A stretch of 64,000 bases of DNA from Rouxiella chamberiensis (GCF_026967475.1 NZ_CP114058.1:2170001-2234000), one strand, 5' to 3'; shown: positions 20,338 to 29,501, numbered from the stretch's first letter. Made by a program: numbers and translations. The notes: generated from the sequence alone by a model not told the origin.

Positions 20338-20372
20338 AAAAGTTGTACAACCTCGGGTTTTTGTATAAGTTT
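20338..20372 (+). promoter_or_regulatory. MlrA/BluR-type inverted repeat overlapping a promoter, copy 1
   Basis: TTGTACA (20343-20349) and TGTATAA (20362-20368) are separated by exactly 12 bases, flanked by AAAAG and GTTT. This matches the published MlrA box in E. coli (AAAATTGTACA, 12 bases, TGTACAATTTT), also resembling the site of the paralogue BluR that represses ycgZ-ymgA-ariR. TATAAG within the right arm can serve as a -10, so a bound protein would act at the promoter. The site lies 112 bases before the ariR-like gene. Confidence 0.6.
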
Positions 20373-20375
20373 ATT

Positions 20376-20462
20376 GCAGCTCTACTGGAGCTTGTAACGA
20401 AGATGCTTTGCATTGCCACTGAGGATGCCACGTTGATTTCCATCCTCAGTGGTATTTTTTTG
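20376..20462 (+). ncRNA. Predicted leader or small RNA, copy 1
   Basis: The RNA is predicted from about 7 bases after the -10 to the T tract, about 86 nt. It contains a small AGCTC/GAGCT hairpin, a conserved core (20394-20424) and a perfect 12-bp terminator stem. Copy 2 on the other strand has the same order, nearly the same length and a core with 25 of 31 identical bases. It could be an attenuated leader of the ariR-like gene, a stand-alone sRNA, or both. No match to a known sRNA comes to mind. Confidence 0.5.
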
Positions 20463-20474
20463 ACTACCTTTTAG
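20403..20474 (+). CDS. Possible 23-residue leader peptide, copy 1
   Basis: The frame ATG-CTT-TGC-ATT-GCC-ACT-GAG reads MLCIATE and runs through the terminator stem. It ends with TAG that overlaps the AGGG ribosome site of the ariR-like gene. Copy 2 starts GTG and reads MLCAASE, with changes that keep a start codon, Glu and Thr/Ser. There is no strong Shine-Dalgarno in front (GGAG is 12 bases away), so translation is uncertain. Confidence 0.35.
   Translation: MLCIATEDATLISILSGIFLTTF
20416..20461 (+). terminator. Terminator between operator and ariR-like gene, copy 1
   Basis: CCACTGAGGATG pairs perfectly with CATCCTCAGTGG over 12 bp with a 13-base loop, followed by TATTTTTTT. It stands 22 bases before the ariR-like start, so most transcripts from the upstream promoter should end here unless antiterminated. 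Confidence 0.85.
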
Positions 20475-20483
20475 GGTTATAAA

Positions 20484-20729
20484 ATGTCGCAAATGAATTT
20501 TGTAGAATTTGAAAAGACCCGCTTTACTGCACACTCCTTTCAAAGTGAATTAGACGTTATCCAGGACATTAAAATAGAGTTAGCAACAAAGGGTCGCCTG
20601 GTAACAAACAAAGCCATTATGATTAAACTGATCTCGATGCTGGAGACTGAGTCTGACGTGGTTAAACTGGATATCTACCGTAACGCTCTCGAAGCCGTCG
20701 TGTTTCGCACCCCTGACGATTTAGTCTAA
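20484..20729 (+). CDS. AriR/YmgB-family small regulator, copy 1
   Basis: The protein has 81 residues. It matches the YmgB/AriR family: the segment VTNKAIMIKLISMLETESD followed by LDIYRNALEAVV and a final TPDDL is diagnostic (E. coli AriR: VNNKNIILSLIHSLETTSD ... YTADDM). These helical dimers act as connectors to the Rcs phosphorelay and affect biofilm and acid resistance in E. coli. Start ATG with AGGG 8 bases upstream. It faces its paralogue at 21139 in convergent orientation. Confidence 0.85.
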   Translation: MSQMNFVEFEKTRFTAHSFQSELDVIQDIKIELATKGRLVTNKAIMIKLISMLETESDVVKLDIYRNALEAVVFRTPDDLV

Positions 20730-20740
20730 TCGGTTCCCAT

Positions 20741-20768
20741 CACAAGGCAGCCATATCCGGGCCTTGTG
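20741..20768 (+). terminator. Probable terminator after ariR-like copy 1
   Basis: CACAAGGC pairs with GCCTTGTG around a 12-base loop, followed by a weak pyrimidine tract. It starts 11 bases after the stop. Confidence 0.5.
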
Positions 20769-21056
20769 GTGAACTTTTCCTCTAAAAAAATCTCCCTTTG
20801 GTTTCTCTTCGCATCGGTAATACCTTACGTCCCCTTTCCCCTCTCTTTATTGTTCAATTAATACGCAATGTAGGTTATTTCCCACGCTGTGCATTAACGG
20901 CGCATAAATTCTTAATAACAAGGCAGGCACATCGTCGTGTGATTCGTCGATTTGCGTTTAAGCAGATGGGCAACTTTTACTCTTTTATTGTGTGAAAGTA
21001 ATGGTTGAGTGAAAGGAATAGTCGAGCGGATTTTTTATGCGAAGGGATAACCCCAT

Positions 21057-21083
21057 AAAAAAGCCTCCGAATGATTCAGAGGC
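21057..21083 (-). terminator. Terminator after ariR-like copy 2
   Basis: GCCTCTGAA / TTCGGAGGC form a 9-bp stem with a 3-base loop, followed by six T on the minus strand. It lies 55 bases after the copy 2 stop. Confidence 0.8.
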
Positions 21084-21138
21084 AAAATAGCTTGCAGACA
21101 GCTAACTTCCTTGTTTTGAGACACTAACACCTAATAAA

Positions 21139-21396
21139 TCAGGACTCTATGTCATCCGGCGTATGATCGACCACAATCTCCAGCGCCTGACGATAAACAT
21201 CGAGCTTCATGGGATCTGATTCGGTTTCCAGCTTTTCGATAAGCCCGAGAATAATGTCTTTGTTGGTCACAAACTTTTTATTACCGTAGAGCGAATTATA
21301 GATTGAGGAGATTGCCTCAATCTCATTATTTGAATGAGTCTCAGAGCCTTTGAGATATTCAGTTATTTTGGTTTCAGTACTCGCGGTACGCAACAT
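21139..21396 (-). CDS. AriR/YmgB-family small regulator, copy 2
   Basis: The protein has 85 residues. The family core is FVTNKDIILGLIEKLETESD with MKLDVYRQALEIVV and the terminal HTPDDIE. The C-terminal two thirds align closely with copy 1, while the N-termini differ (here RTASTETKITEYLKGSETHS). Start ATG with GGGAG upstream. The same upstream module as copy 1 (operator, conserved leader, terminator) suggests common control. A role as Rcs-type connector is by family only. Confidence 0.85.
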   Translation of the reverse strand: MLRTASTETKITEYLKGSETHSNNEIEAISSIYNSLYGNKKFVTNKDIILGLIEKLETESDPMKLDVYRQALEIVVDHTPDDIES

Positions 21397-21470
21397 TTTA
21401 ACTCCCTAGCCCAGAAATTGTCAGAGTTTGGATGCGATGAAAAACATTGCTAAACAAGCAAAATCATCAA

Positions 21471-21545
21471 TCAAATAATCAAATTTGGAAAAAAAGACCT
21501 CTGAAAGTTTAGTTCCGTAATTCCTTCAGAGGCGGCGCAAAGCAC
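21471..21545 (-). CDS. Possible 24-residue leader peptide, copy 2
   Basis: The frame starts GTG (21545) and reads MLCAASEGITEL, ending TGA at 21471. The first seven codons match copy 1 in position and partly in sequence. It runs through the terminator but ends 74 bases before the ariR-like start, so simple translational coupling is not possible here. An RNA structural role for the conserved core is equally possible. Confidence 0.3.
   Translation of the reverse strand: MLCAASEGITELNFQRSFFPNLII
21489..21532 (-). terminator. Terminator between operator and ariR-like gene, copy 2
   Basis: CCTCTGAA / TTCAGAGG form an 8-bp stem followed by TCTTTTTTT on the minus strand. It lies about 95 bases before the ariR-like start, in the same relative place as in copy 1. 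Confidence 0.75.
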
Positions 21546-21573
21546 CTTCGTTACGTGTGACTAACTGTCACGC
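21489..21573 (-). ncRNA. Predicted leader or small RNA, copy 2
   Basis: The predicted transcript starts about 7 bases after TATAAC of the operator and ends in the T tract after about 85 nt. The core GTAACGAAGGTGCTTTGC (21554-21537) matches copy 1 except for one base and begins 22 bases after the operator (21 in copy 1). CGAAG / CTTTG can fold as a small hairpin in both copies. Confidence 0.5.
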
Positions 21574-21576
21574 CAT

Positions 21577-21611
21577 AAAGTTATACAAGAAACTGCACCT
21601 TGTACAACTTT
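21577..21611 (-). promoter_or_regulatory. MlrA/BluR-type inverted repeat overlapping a promoter, copy 2
   Basis: On the minus strand AAAGTTGTACA is followed after 13 bases by TGTATAACTTT. The arms match each other at 10 of 11 positions. TATAAC in the second arm can serve as a -10, as in copy 1. The one-base longer spacer is within what a single-base sequence error could cause in this window. Confidence 0.6.
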
Positions 21612-22081
21612 ATGCAGAGTTTTTTGTGTGGTCGGAGGTCAATGGATTGTTAATTAATTAAGTGACTATTGATTTTATTACGTTTTTATAAAATTAGAAG
21701 GATTCTTAAATCATAAAATTTGACTTAGGAATCAGCTTAGAAAGTTGTACAAGCCTACCCGCCAGAGACTCATTAACAGCTACGATGGGGCCGAGGTTGT
21801 ACAGGTTCGACGAACCTACTTTTAGGAGGATGAAGGGGATTTAGGGAAAATGTGCTGACAGGAGGAAACACTGTCCTGGAATGGAGGTAACCCCATCACA
21901 AAGCATGATCAATCAAGTCTAATCAATCAGGTTTACAGCAAAAACCCACTGGCTGGCCTCTCCATGTCAACAGATATAAACACGCCTAATGCTGAGTGGA
22001 GAAATTGGTTGGCTATTCAAGTTTGAGTCATAGCAAGGTAGTTAAATATATAGAATCATGACACTTAATGTTAAGACCCAC
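21612..22081. other. Non-coding accessory DNA before the IS3 element
   Basis: There is no gene I can support. It holds further TTGTACA half-sites (21745-21751, 21797-21803), a perfect 7-bp palindrome AGGTTCG-A-CGAACCT (21803-21817) and a short direct repeat ATCAATCA (near 21908 and 21922). These may be remains of a third regulatory module. Confidence 0.45.
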
Positions 22082-22088
22082 GTAGTGG

Positions 22089-23263
<1,175 letters not shown>

Positions 23264-23344
23264 AATGTCACCTGTTTTGACTATGAGGTGATGATATCAC
23301 CTCTATTCAGGTGGCCAAATTCACTATGCCACTACAAGTCCCCT

Positions 23345-23371
23345 ACCCCGCTGATGCGGGGTTTGTTTTTT
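23345..23371 (+). terminator. Rho-independent terminator right of the IS3 element
   Basis: ACCCCGC-TGAT-GCGGGGT followed by TTGTTTTTT. No gene of this strand ends nearby in the present arrangement, so it is probably the leftover terminator of a gene removed or disrupted by the insertion. Confidence 0.75.
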
Positions 23372-23507
23372 AGAAGGTCAATAGATTAAAAGTTAAGTAC
23401 TATGAGCTCATCTGATAAAGGACACAATTTTTCTCGCAGAATGTGGATAGGTTATGAGTCGTACCAGGTAATCGCAATTTTTTAGCATTTTTCCGAAATA
23501 TGTATTA

Positions 23508-23541
23508 ATTTTAATTTCACTATTATTGTGAAAATAAAAAT
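23508..23541. promoter_or_regulatory. Palindrome upstream of the Z1 gene
   Basis: ATTTTAATTTCAC and GTGAAAATAAAAAT form 13-14 base arms around TATTATT. It ends 16 bases before the Z1 start, so it could be an operator or a hairpin in the leader. Confidence 0.45.
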
Positions 23542-23556
23542 ACATAAGGAAAAATA

Positions 23557-25751
23557 ATGAAAACCATTGACAGAGAAGGTTTTTTCTATACGGAATTCAG
23601 AAAATCTAACGTTACTTTTAGCCAAGATACCTTTACTTGTGCTGAAGAAACAATTTCATCACTATTGAACACTTCGACAACATCAGAACATCCTGGCATG
23701 CTACTTGGTAAAGTTCAAAGTGGTAAGACACGCACCTTTATAAGCATACTAGCATTAGCCTTCGACAATAGTTTCGATTTCGCTATTGTTCTCACCAAAA
23801 ATTCCAAGGCACTGACCCAACAGACTTATAAGCGACTCCGTAAAGATTTTGAGATGTTTGTTGATGACCATGAACTAGAAATCTATGACATAATGAGCGC
23901 TCCAAAGTCATTTGGTAAGTTTGAGCTTGATTCTAAGATGATATTTATTGCCAAAAAGCAAGATGACAACCTACGAAACTTGATTGATTTATTCCAAAAT
24001 CACCCCCAAATGGCTGAAAAACGCGTACTTATTATAGATGATGAGGCGGATAGTGCATCTATAGGATACTCAAAAGAAGGAGATGTCATAAAAGCAAACA
24101 AGATTGCATCGAAGATTAGCGAACTTCGCTCACTTATATCCAAAGTTTCTTTTCTCCAAGTTACCGCAACACCTTATTCACTTTATCTTCAACCAACTGA
24201 GGTTGAAGTTAGTAATGTCCTTGAATTTAAGCCCACGCGACCAGCTTTCACTAAATTAGTACCCGTACCAGCTGAGTATGTAGGGGGGACACTTATTTCG
24301 GTGAGCTTTCAAGTCGTAATGATGAAACGTTGGAAAGCTTAATCTACCATCGTGTAGATCATCGTGAATTTGATCGGCTAAAAAAGCAAGATGGCCGTGC
24401 TTTCAAGCTAGAAAATGCTCTAGAGAGCCCGAAAATTAAGGGGTATCGCACAGCTCTAATCACTTTTATAGTCGGTGGGTGTATTCTGTCGATAAAAGGT
24501 GTAATAGCAAAAATTAATGCTAAGAAACTACGTTATTCTTTTCTCCTGCATTCAGAGGCAGGTAGGGATTCCCACGATTGGCAAGAGAAATTGACAGTTG
24601 AGCTAGTAAGCCAACTTAAAAAATCCGCTGAAGACGGCAGTGATATATTTCACAAGCTGATAAAAACCTCGTATGACGACTTATATCAGTCGTTAATTTT
24701 GGACCATAAGCCAGTACCGACACTTGACGAGGTTTGCACCGCAGTTCTTAAGGCTCTAAACGATGATCATATAACAATCACCAAAGTAAATTCGGAAGAA
24801 AACGTCATCAACATGCTTGATGACACAGGCCAACTTAAACTCCGCAGCCCGCTTAATGTATTTTTAGGAGGACAAGTCCTTGATCGCGGAATAACCTTAG
24901 CAAACCTAATTGGTTTTTATTATGGTCGCCGTCCCCAAAAGTTTCAGCAAGATACTGTGCTACAACACTCACGAATGTACGGTTATAGACGTGCAGAACT
25001 GGCAGTAACACGTTTTTACACGTCCCAGTCAATCCATGCCACAATGAAACAGATGGAAGAATTTGATTCAACGTTACGTGAAGCTATTGAAACTGGCGGC
25101 GATAAAACTGTACAGTTTATTCGCAAAGCTAAGGACGGTACTATCGTGCCATGCAGCCCAAACAAAATATTGGTATCCACAACTCAAACTTTACGCCCCT
25201 TTAAACGCATTCTTCCGATAGGCTTCCAAACTGGTTATCGTACTGGTGCTAATGGTATTGAGAAAGTAATTGAAAAGATCGATTCTGAGGTAGAGAAACT
25301 CATAGGATTTAATGCAGATGAGCCAGTACTTATCTCACTACAAGAAGGCCAAGATTTATTAAGTCAGATAGAGACAACTCTAATTTTCGAAGACGAAGAA
25401 GACGCGCATCCGTTTAACTGGGAGGGCGCACGAGCTGCACTTGCTCACTTAAGTGCCCAAAATACACAAAAGGACCAGCGTGGCAAGATTTGGCTTTGGG
25501 CGGCTAACGGACGTAATTCAGCACGTTTAGCAAGCATGACATCACATGCAAAATTCATTGAAACTCCAGATTCAGAGAAAACTGAAGGTAAGCTTGCAAA
25601 AGCATATGCAATAGATCACCCAATTCTGTTTTTACTACGTCAGGAGGGAAAAGCAAAAAATGAATGGAGAGATACTCCTTTCTATTGGCCAATAATACGT
25701 GCCCAGGCCAATACACCAACAGCTATATTTGCGTCAGAGACTATTGACTAA
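23557..25751 (+). CDS. Z1-domain helicase-like ATPase, frame broken by one missing G
   Basis: The frame breaks at a G6 run (24283-24288). A seventh G restores YVGGDTYFGELSSRNDETLE and a 731-residue protein. Walker A is GKVQSGKT (residues 51-58), Walker B is LIIDDEADS (158-166), a TATP motif follows (203-206). The Z1 signature is FLGGQVLDRGITLANL and DTVLQHSRMYGYR, which act as helicase motifs V/VI. Z1 proteins are found in bacterial restriction-like loci with MORC-type ATPases, DUF4420 nucleases and AIPR proteins; none of these partners is seen here. The low GC and flanking IS and integrase mark it as acquired. A stand-alone defence role is inference. Confidence 0.8.
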
Positions 25752-26116
25752 CTCATATTAGTGCAGTCTATGAACATTCAATAATTACTAACATTACGAA
25801 AATATTATATACAGAAATAACTTGGTGTAATGACCCTTTATCTTGTTACATCAAGTTTGACTGGAACTATTGTGTTACTGACAGTTTTAAAGCTTGGTAT
25901 ATGATGTTACCTAGTAGCATTAGTATGATTATTAAGCATGGGAGAAGGTATTTTTCCTGGAATACATTGCTAGTTTAGTAATAGGATTCAACGAGAGAGC
26001 AAACTAGGGCTCGAATGTTCCCCAATACCCAAGCATTGGTTTAAAACAACTAAAACAAACATTGAACACTGTTTTTATATACAGTTTTTTGCGTCTTTTG
26101 ATTTCAAAAGCGCAGA
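25752..26116. other. AT-rich spacer between Z1 gene and integrase remnant
   Basis: These 365 bases hold no gene I can support. A hairpin (GCGTCTTTTGA / TCAAAAGCGC, about 26090-26113) directly precedes the integrase start. Confidence 0.5.
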
Positions 26117-27159
26117 ATGACTATGGGCCTTAAAAAGCTTGCGGACGGAAAATGGCAGTGTGATTTCTACCTCAATGGCCGTGGTTCTAAGCGGGTTCGT
26201 AAAACCTTTATAACCCGTGGGGAAGCCATCAATTACGAAAAATTTATGATGGCTGAAATTGAGTCTAAACCGTGGCTGGGCGAAAAAGACGACCAACGTC
26301 ACCTCAGTGAGCTAATCGACCTCTGGTACAAACTGCACGGCTGTTCACTCAACGACAAGAAAGGCCGCCTCGGCAAACTGCATATAATTTGTCGCGGTCT
26401 GGGCGATCAGGTTGCTAATACTCTGACGGCAAAAGATTGAGCGCACTATCGCGATTGCCGGCTGCGTGGCGAGATTGAAAACGGCTATAAGACCAGCACA
26501 AAGTCCCTCAAAGTCTCGATTGCGACCGTAAACTGTGAACATGCGTTTATACGTGCGGTGTTTAATGAGTTAGTCCGACTAGGTGAGATCAGCTACCCTA
26601 ACCCGCTGAAAAGCGTCCGTGAGTTCGTTGTGCCAGAAAAAGAGATGGCCTGGCTGACCGATGAACAGTTAACCCGCCTGATGCGCGCCTGTCGCGGACA
26701 CGCAAACCCTGACCTCACTTTAATCGTTAAGATATGTCTGAGCACCGGCTCGCGCTGGAACGAAGCCGCCAAGCTTAAAGCCTCGCAGCTTTCACCAGGG
26801 AAGATCACCTTTATTAAAACTAAAGGTAAGAAAAACCGCACAATACCTATTAGCCAGACGCTTTACGATGAGTTAATAGCCCGCAAGGGCAAGCTCTTTG
26901 ACGAATGCTACCGTCAGTTTTATCGCGTGCTCAAGATTGCAAAAATAGAATTACCTGAAGGCCAGATGAGCCACGTCTTGCAGCATACTTTCGCCAGTCA
27001 TTTTATGATGTCGGGGGAAACATAATTGTACTACAGCATATTATTGGTCATTCCGATATTCGCGTAACGATGCGTTATGCGCATTTCGCACCAGACCATT
27101 TAGAGGACGCAATTAATTTCAACCCTCTGCAAAGGCTGAATTCACTGACTACAAATTGA
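26117..27159 (+). pseudogene. P2-type tyrosine integrase, inactivated
   Basis: The P2 Int-like architecture is complete: N-terminal SAM-like part (MGLKKLADGKWQCDFYLNGR), core-binding domain, catalytic domain with Arg I (STGSRWNEAAKL), Lys in TKGKKNRTIPIS, HIIGHSD and Tyr in MRYAHF. Three lesions: an in-frame TGA at 26438 (TAKD-stop-AHYRDCRL), a missing G at a G5 run (27013-27017; MSGGNIIVLQ expected) and Gln where Arg II should be (SHVLQHTFASHF, normally HVLRHTFASHF). The first and third are substitutions and look like real decay. It adjoins the SdsR locus, its probable attachment target. Confidence 0.85.
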
Positions 27160-27249
27160 CTACGAGGGGTATACACAGGGGTACAGGGTAGAACAGGACA
27201 CTCCATAAGTGACTGATTTTCATGTAAGTGGCTGTTTTAAAAAACCTAA

Positions 27250-27351
27250 AAAAAAGACCGAGTACGATTCCTATACTCGGTCTAGGGAAATGGCTCTTGG
27301 GAGAGAGCCGTGCGCTAAAAGTTGGCATTGATGCAGGCGTTTAAGCCTTAC
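27250..27351 (-). ncRNA. sdsR: SdsR (RyeB) small RNA
   Basis: Sequence and place match E. coli SdsR: it lies next to yebY, and the central part AACTTTTAGCGCACGGCTCT and CCCAAGAGCCATTTCCC is nearly identical. The terminator AGACCGAGTA / TACTCGGTCT with eight T is intact. SdsR is a sigma-S-dependent, Hfq-bound sRNA that represses ompD, mutS and other mRNAs and pairs with the antisense RNA RyeA (SraC). RyeA would be read from the opposite strand across this locus but I cannot fix its ends. Confidence 0.93.
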
Positions 27352-27358
27352 ACCTTAA

Positions 27359-27365
27359 AGCGTAG
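27359..27365 (-). promoter_or_regulatory. Sigma-S -10 element of sdsR
   Basis: TCTACGCTTTAA on the minus strand fits the sigma-S extended -10 (KCTAYRCTTAA). It is spaced to start transcription near 27351, the expected 5' end of SdsR. Confidence 0.7.
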
Positions 27366-27614
27366 ACGAGGCTTATGGGTTTACCAGCGGGTTTGTCATC
27401 AAGTGATAATAACTTGGGGAAATGAGTTTAGATTTGTGAGCGGATTCGCAAAACGTGGTGGATTATTAATGAATAAAGGCCGAATAAGAGACGAAAAGTC
27501 GGGAACAAGCCAACAGGTCTTATCATCCTGACATGATTACACTGCGAAACTCATCAGTCATTTGAATGATAAATCATTAATAGAGGCCAACGGCGTCAGC
27601 CTCGGGAAATCAGA

Positions 27615-27950
27615 TTAGCACAGCGTTTTGGCGCGTTCGATAAAGGGAGCGAGACTCATCTTGTGACCGGGGTTTTGAGGGTCATCGAGCTGAATCGTGC
27701 TCAACGGCAAGGCGCTGAACTTGCCCTCTTTGACCATCTGAGTCGCGACGTCATTAAGGGGATACTGCGCCAGGGTGCTGTCGTTGATTACAAACAGAGC
27801 ATTGCCCGGACGGCATTGCAGCATCACTTCTTCGCGGGTAAACGCCCACGCCTTGCCAAACTGCAAACGGCTGACAGTAATAACTTGTGGCGCCGCAAAA
27901 CTGCTGGCAGACAGAGTGAGTAACAGGCACCCAAGCAGTGTTTTTTTCAT
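27615..27950 (-). CDS. yebY: YebY, DUF2511 periplasmic protein
   Basis: The protein has 111 residues with signal peptide [19 protein letters not shown]. YebY is a small periplasmic protein with one Cys pair (MLQCRPG, KTLC). It is the third gene of the yobA-yebZ-yebY copper-related cluster and E. coli shows the same order next to sdsR. Its function is not settled. Confidence 0.9.
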   Translation of the reverse strand: MKKTLLGCLLLTLSASSFAAPQVITVSRLQFGKAWAFTREEVMLQCRPGNALFVINDSTLAQYPLNDVATQMVKEGKFSALPLSTIQLDDPQNPGHKMSLAPFIERAKTLC

Positions 27951-28005
27951 GACTCTTCCTCGTTTAACTTTCCAAAATCAATCTTGACGCAAATTGCCGA
28001 CATCA

Positions 28006-28890
28006 TTAATTGGGCGACAGGGTAGCAAAAAGGCTGACCAGCGCAATCACCAGCAGTGCTAAAGCAAATTCGAACCAGCAAACGGCAATCATGCGCCGCT
28101 GCGCATTGTGCGGATCACGCGCCAGCTGCGGCACCAGCCGATAGCGATTATACACGGCGACGGCGACCATCAGCAGCACCAATCCCGCCTTGACGACCAG
28201 CAGCAATTCATAAGGTGAATGTGTATTGGTCGGCCAACGGCCCAAAATCATGGCACTATTGATAACACCAGTGAGTACCACCAGCGCCACGGCAAAATGG
28301 CCGAGCGTGGAGAATCGCAACAGGGTGACAATCGCCGCAGGTCGCGTGCCGGGCTGATGAGTGAAGGCCATACAGGTCAACAGCGGGACAAGGCTGCCAA
28401 ACCAGTAGGCAGCGCTGATTAGGTGCACTGCATGATTGATGCGTTGCAGGGACCCGCGCAGCCCGTCGTGCATGGCAGCATGACCAATCCACGCCTGACC
28501 GACGAGCAGTCCGCCGCTCAGCGCTATCACCAGCAGATAGCGGCCGGGTAAGCCGTCAATCAGCAACAGCAGCAAGGCAAACACGGCCATCAGCATATGC
28601 CAGCGCCAAACCTCGCCGAAGGCAGTAGTGAGCACCAGCAACCAGACGTTGAGGTTGGAGATATCGGCCCAGCCATTACCCATCACGCCGGCCTGCACCG
28701 CCAGCATCAGTACGGCAGTGAATGCCGAGATGCTGGCCGATACGAGGATTAAGGTCTGATTTTTACGCGCCAGAATCGCCGAAAAACCGTCCGGCGACAG
28801 CAGGCGGGTAAAAACGCAGGCACCAAACAGTTGCATCACCGACACGAAATGCACAAAGCGGCATAAGACAAACAGTGACGCCAGACTCAT
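28006..28890 (-). CDS. yebZ: YebZ, CopD-family inner-membrane copper protein
   Basis: The protein has 294 residues with about eight hydrophobic segments (for example LLLLIDGLPGRYLLVIALSG, VVKAGLVLLMVAVAVYN). Matches the CopD family, which passes copper across the inner membrane with CopC. Conserved histidines are in RFVHFVSVMQLFGA, GHAAMHDGLRG and NHAVHLISAAYWFGSL. It follows yobA by three bases, so they form an operon. Confidence 0.92.
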   Translation of the reverse strand: MSLASLFVLCRFVHFVSVMQLFGACVFTRLLSPDGFSAILARKNQTLILVSASISAFTAVLMLAVQAGVMGNGWADISNLNVWLLVLTTAFGEVWRWHMLMAVFALLLLLIDGLPGRYLLVIALSGGLLVGQAWIGHAAMHDGLRGSLQRINHAVHLISAAYWFGSLVPLLTCMAFTHQPGTRPAAIVTLLRFSTLGHFAVALVVLTGVINSAMILGRWPTNTHSPYELLLVVKAGLVLLMVAVAVYNRYRLVPQLARDPHNAQRRMIAVCWFEFALALLVIALVSLFATLSPN

Positions 28891-28893
28891 GGG

Positions 28894-29277
28894 CTACTTC
28901 ACGCTAAAGCTGTATTTACCCTGCGTCTTGTGGCCGTCAACGGAAACTACGTGCCAGGAAACGACATAATTTCCGGAAACCAGAGGCGTCGGCAAGGTTA
29001 TCAGCACCTGCGTATTGTCATTGGTCGCGAGCTTGAAATCACCGGTTTTAACCGGTTTATTGTTCGGCCCGGTCAACTCCACCTTGCTGAAGCTGGGTTC
29101 AACGCCTTCGCTGAAGCCGAGCGTCAATTCGGTCGGCGCGGTGGCAACCTGACTGTCGGCAGACGGTGTTTCGGTCTTGAGGTGTGCGTGGGCAAGCGCC
29201 TGTTGTGAAATCAAACCTGCGGCTAAAACACAGGCAATACTGAAACTCCGTGAACGCATCAGTTTTTTAATCGACAC
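28894..29277 (-). CDS. yobA: YobA, CopC-family periplasmic copper-binding protein
   Basis: The protein has 127 residues. Signal peptide ends ...QQALA before HAHLKTETPSAD, so the mature protein would start with His and keep the His1 type Cu(II) site of CopC proteins. WHVVSVDGHKTQGKYSF carries the second conserved His. It is the first gene of the yobA-yebZ-yebY cluster. Confidence 0.93.
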   Translation of the reverse strand: MSIKKLMRSRSFSIACVLAAGLISQQALAHAHLKTETPSADSQVATAPTELTLGFSEGVEPSFSKVELTGPNNKPVKTGDFKLATNDNTQVLITLPTPLVSGNYVVSWHVVSVDGHKTQGKYSFSVK

Positions 29278-29447
29278 AATTTATCCTTGGCTAGCTGAAC
29301 ATGAAAAATGCACGCGCAACTTTAGCGCAATCTGCCGTCCGGATCTGTGAAAATTATTGGCTTAAGATAATCGTAAGATGCAATTGCACGGATCCCGCAC
29401 AAAAAGTTCAGAGAGGAGAGAGGAGTAATGACATGAATAATAAGCTT

Positions 29448-29482
29448 AAAAAAAACGCAGAGTCGTGTGAACAACCCTGCGT
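29448..29482 (-). terminator. Terminator of ftnA
   Basis: ACGCAGGGTTGT / ACGACTCTGCGT form an imperfect 12-bp stem with a 4-base loop, then eight T on the minus strand. It lies 20 bases after the ftnA stop. Confidence 0.82.
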
Positions 29483-29501
29483 GTATGTTTTTCTTTAACG
29501 C

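Noticed and set aside
20376..20462. Identity of the leader RNA with known sRNAs such as RprA or RybB
   Set aside because: The sequence does not match those I can recall; only the general shape (hairpin plus terminator) is shared.
24283..24288. Programmed frameshift in the Z1 gene at G6
   Set aside because: The same kind of break occurs in many unrelated core genes here, so a run-length error is simpler.
27322..27531. Frame across the SdsR promoter region
   Set aside because: It overlaps the sRNA locus; no ribosome site or homologue.
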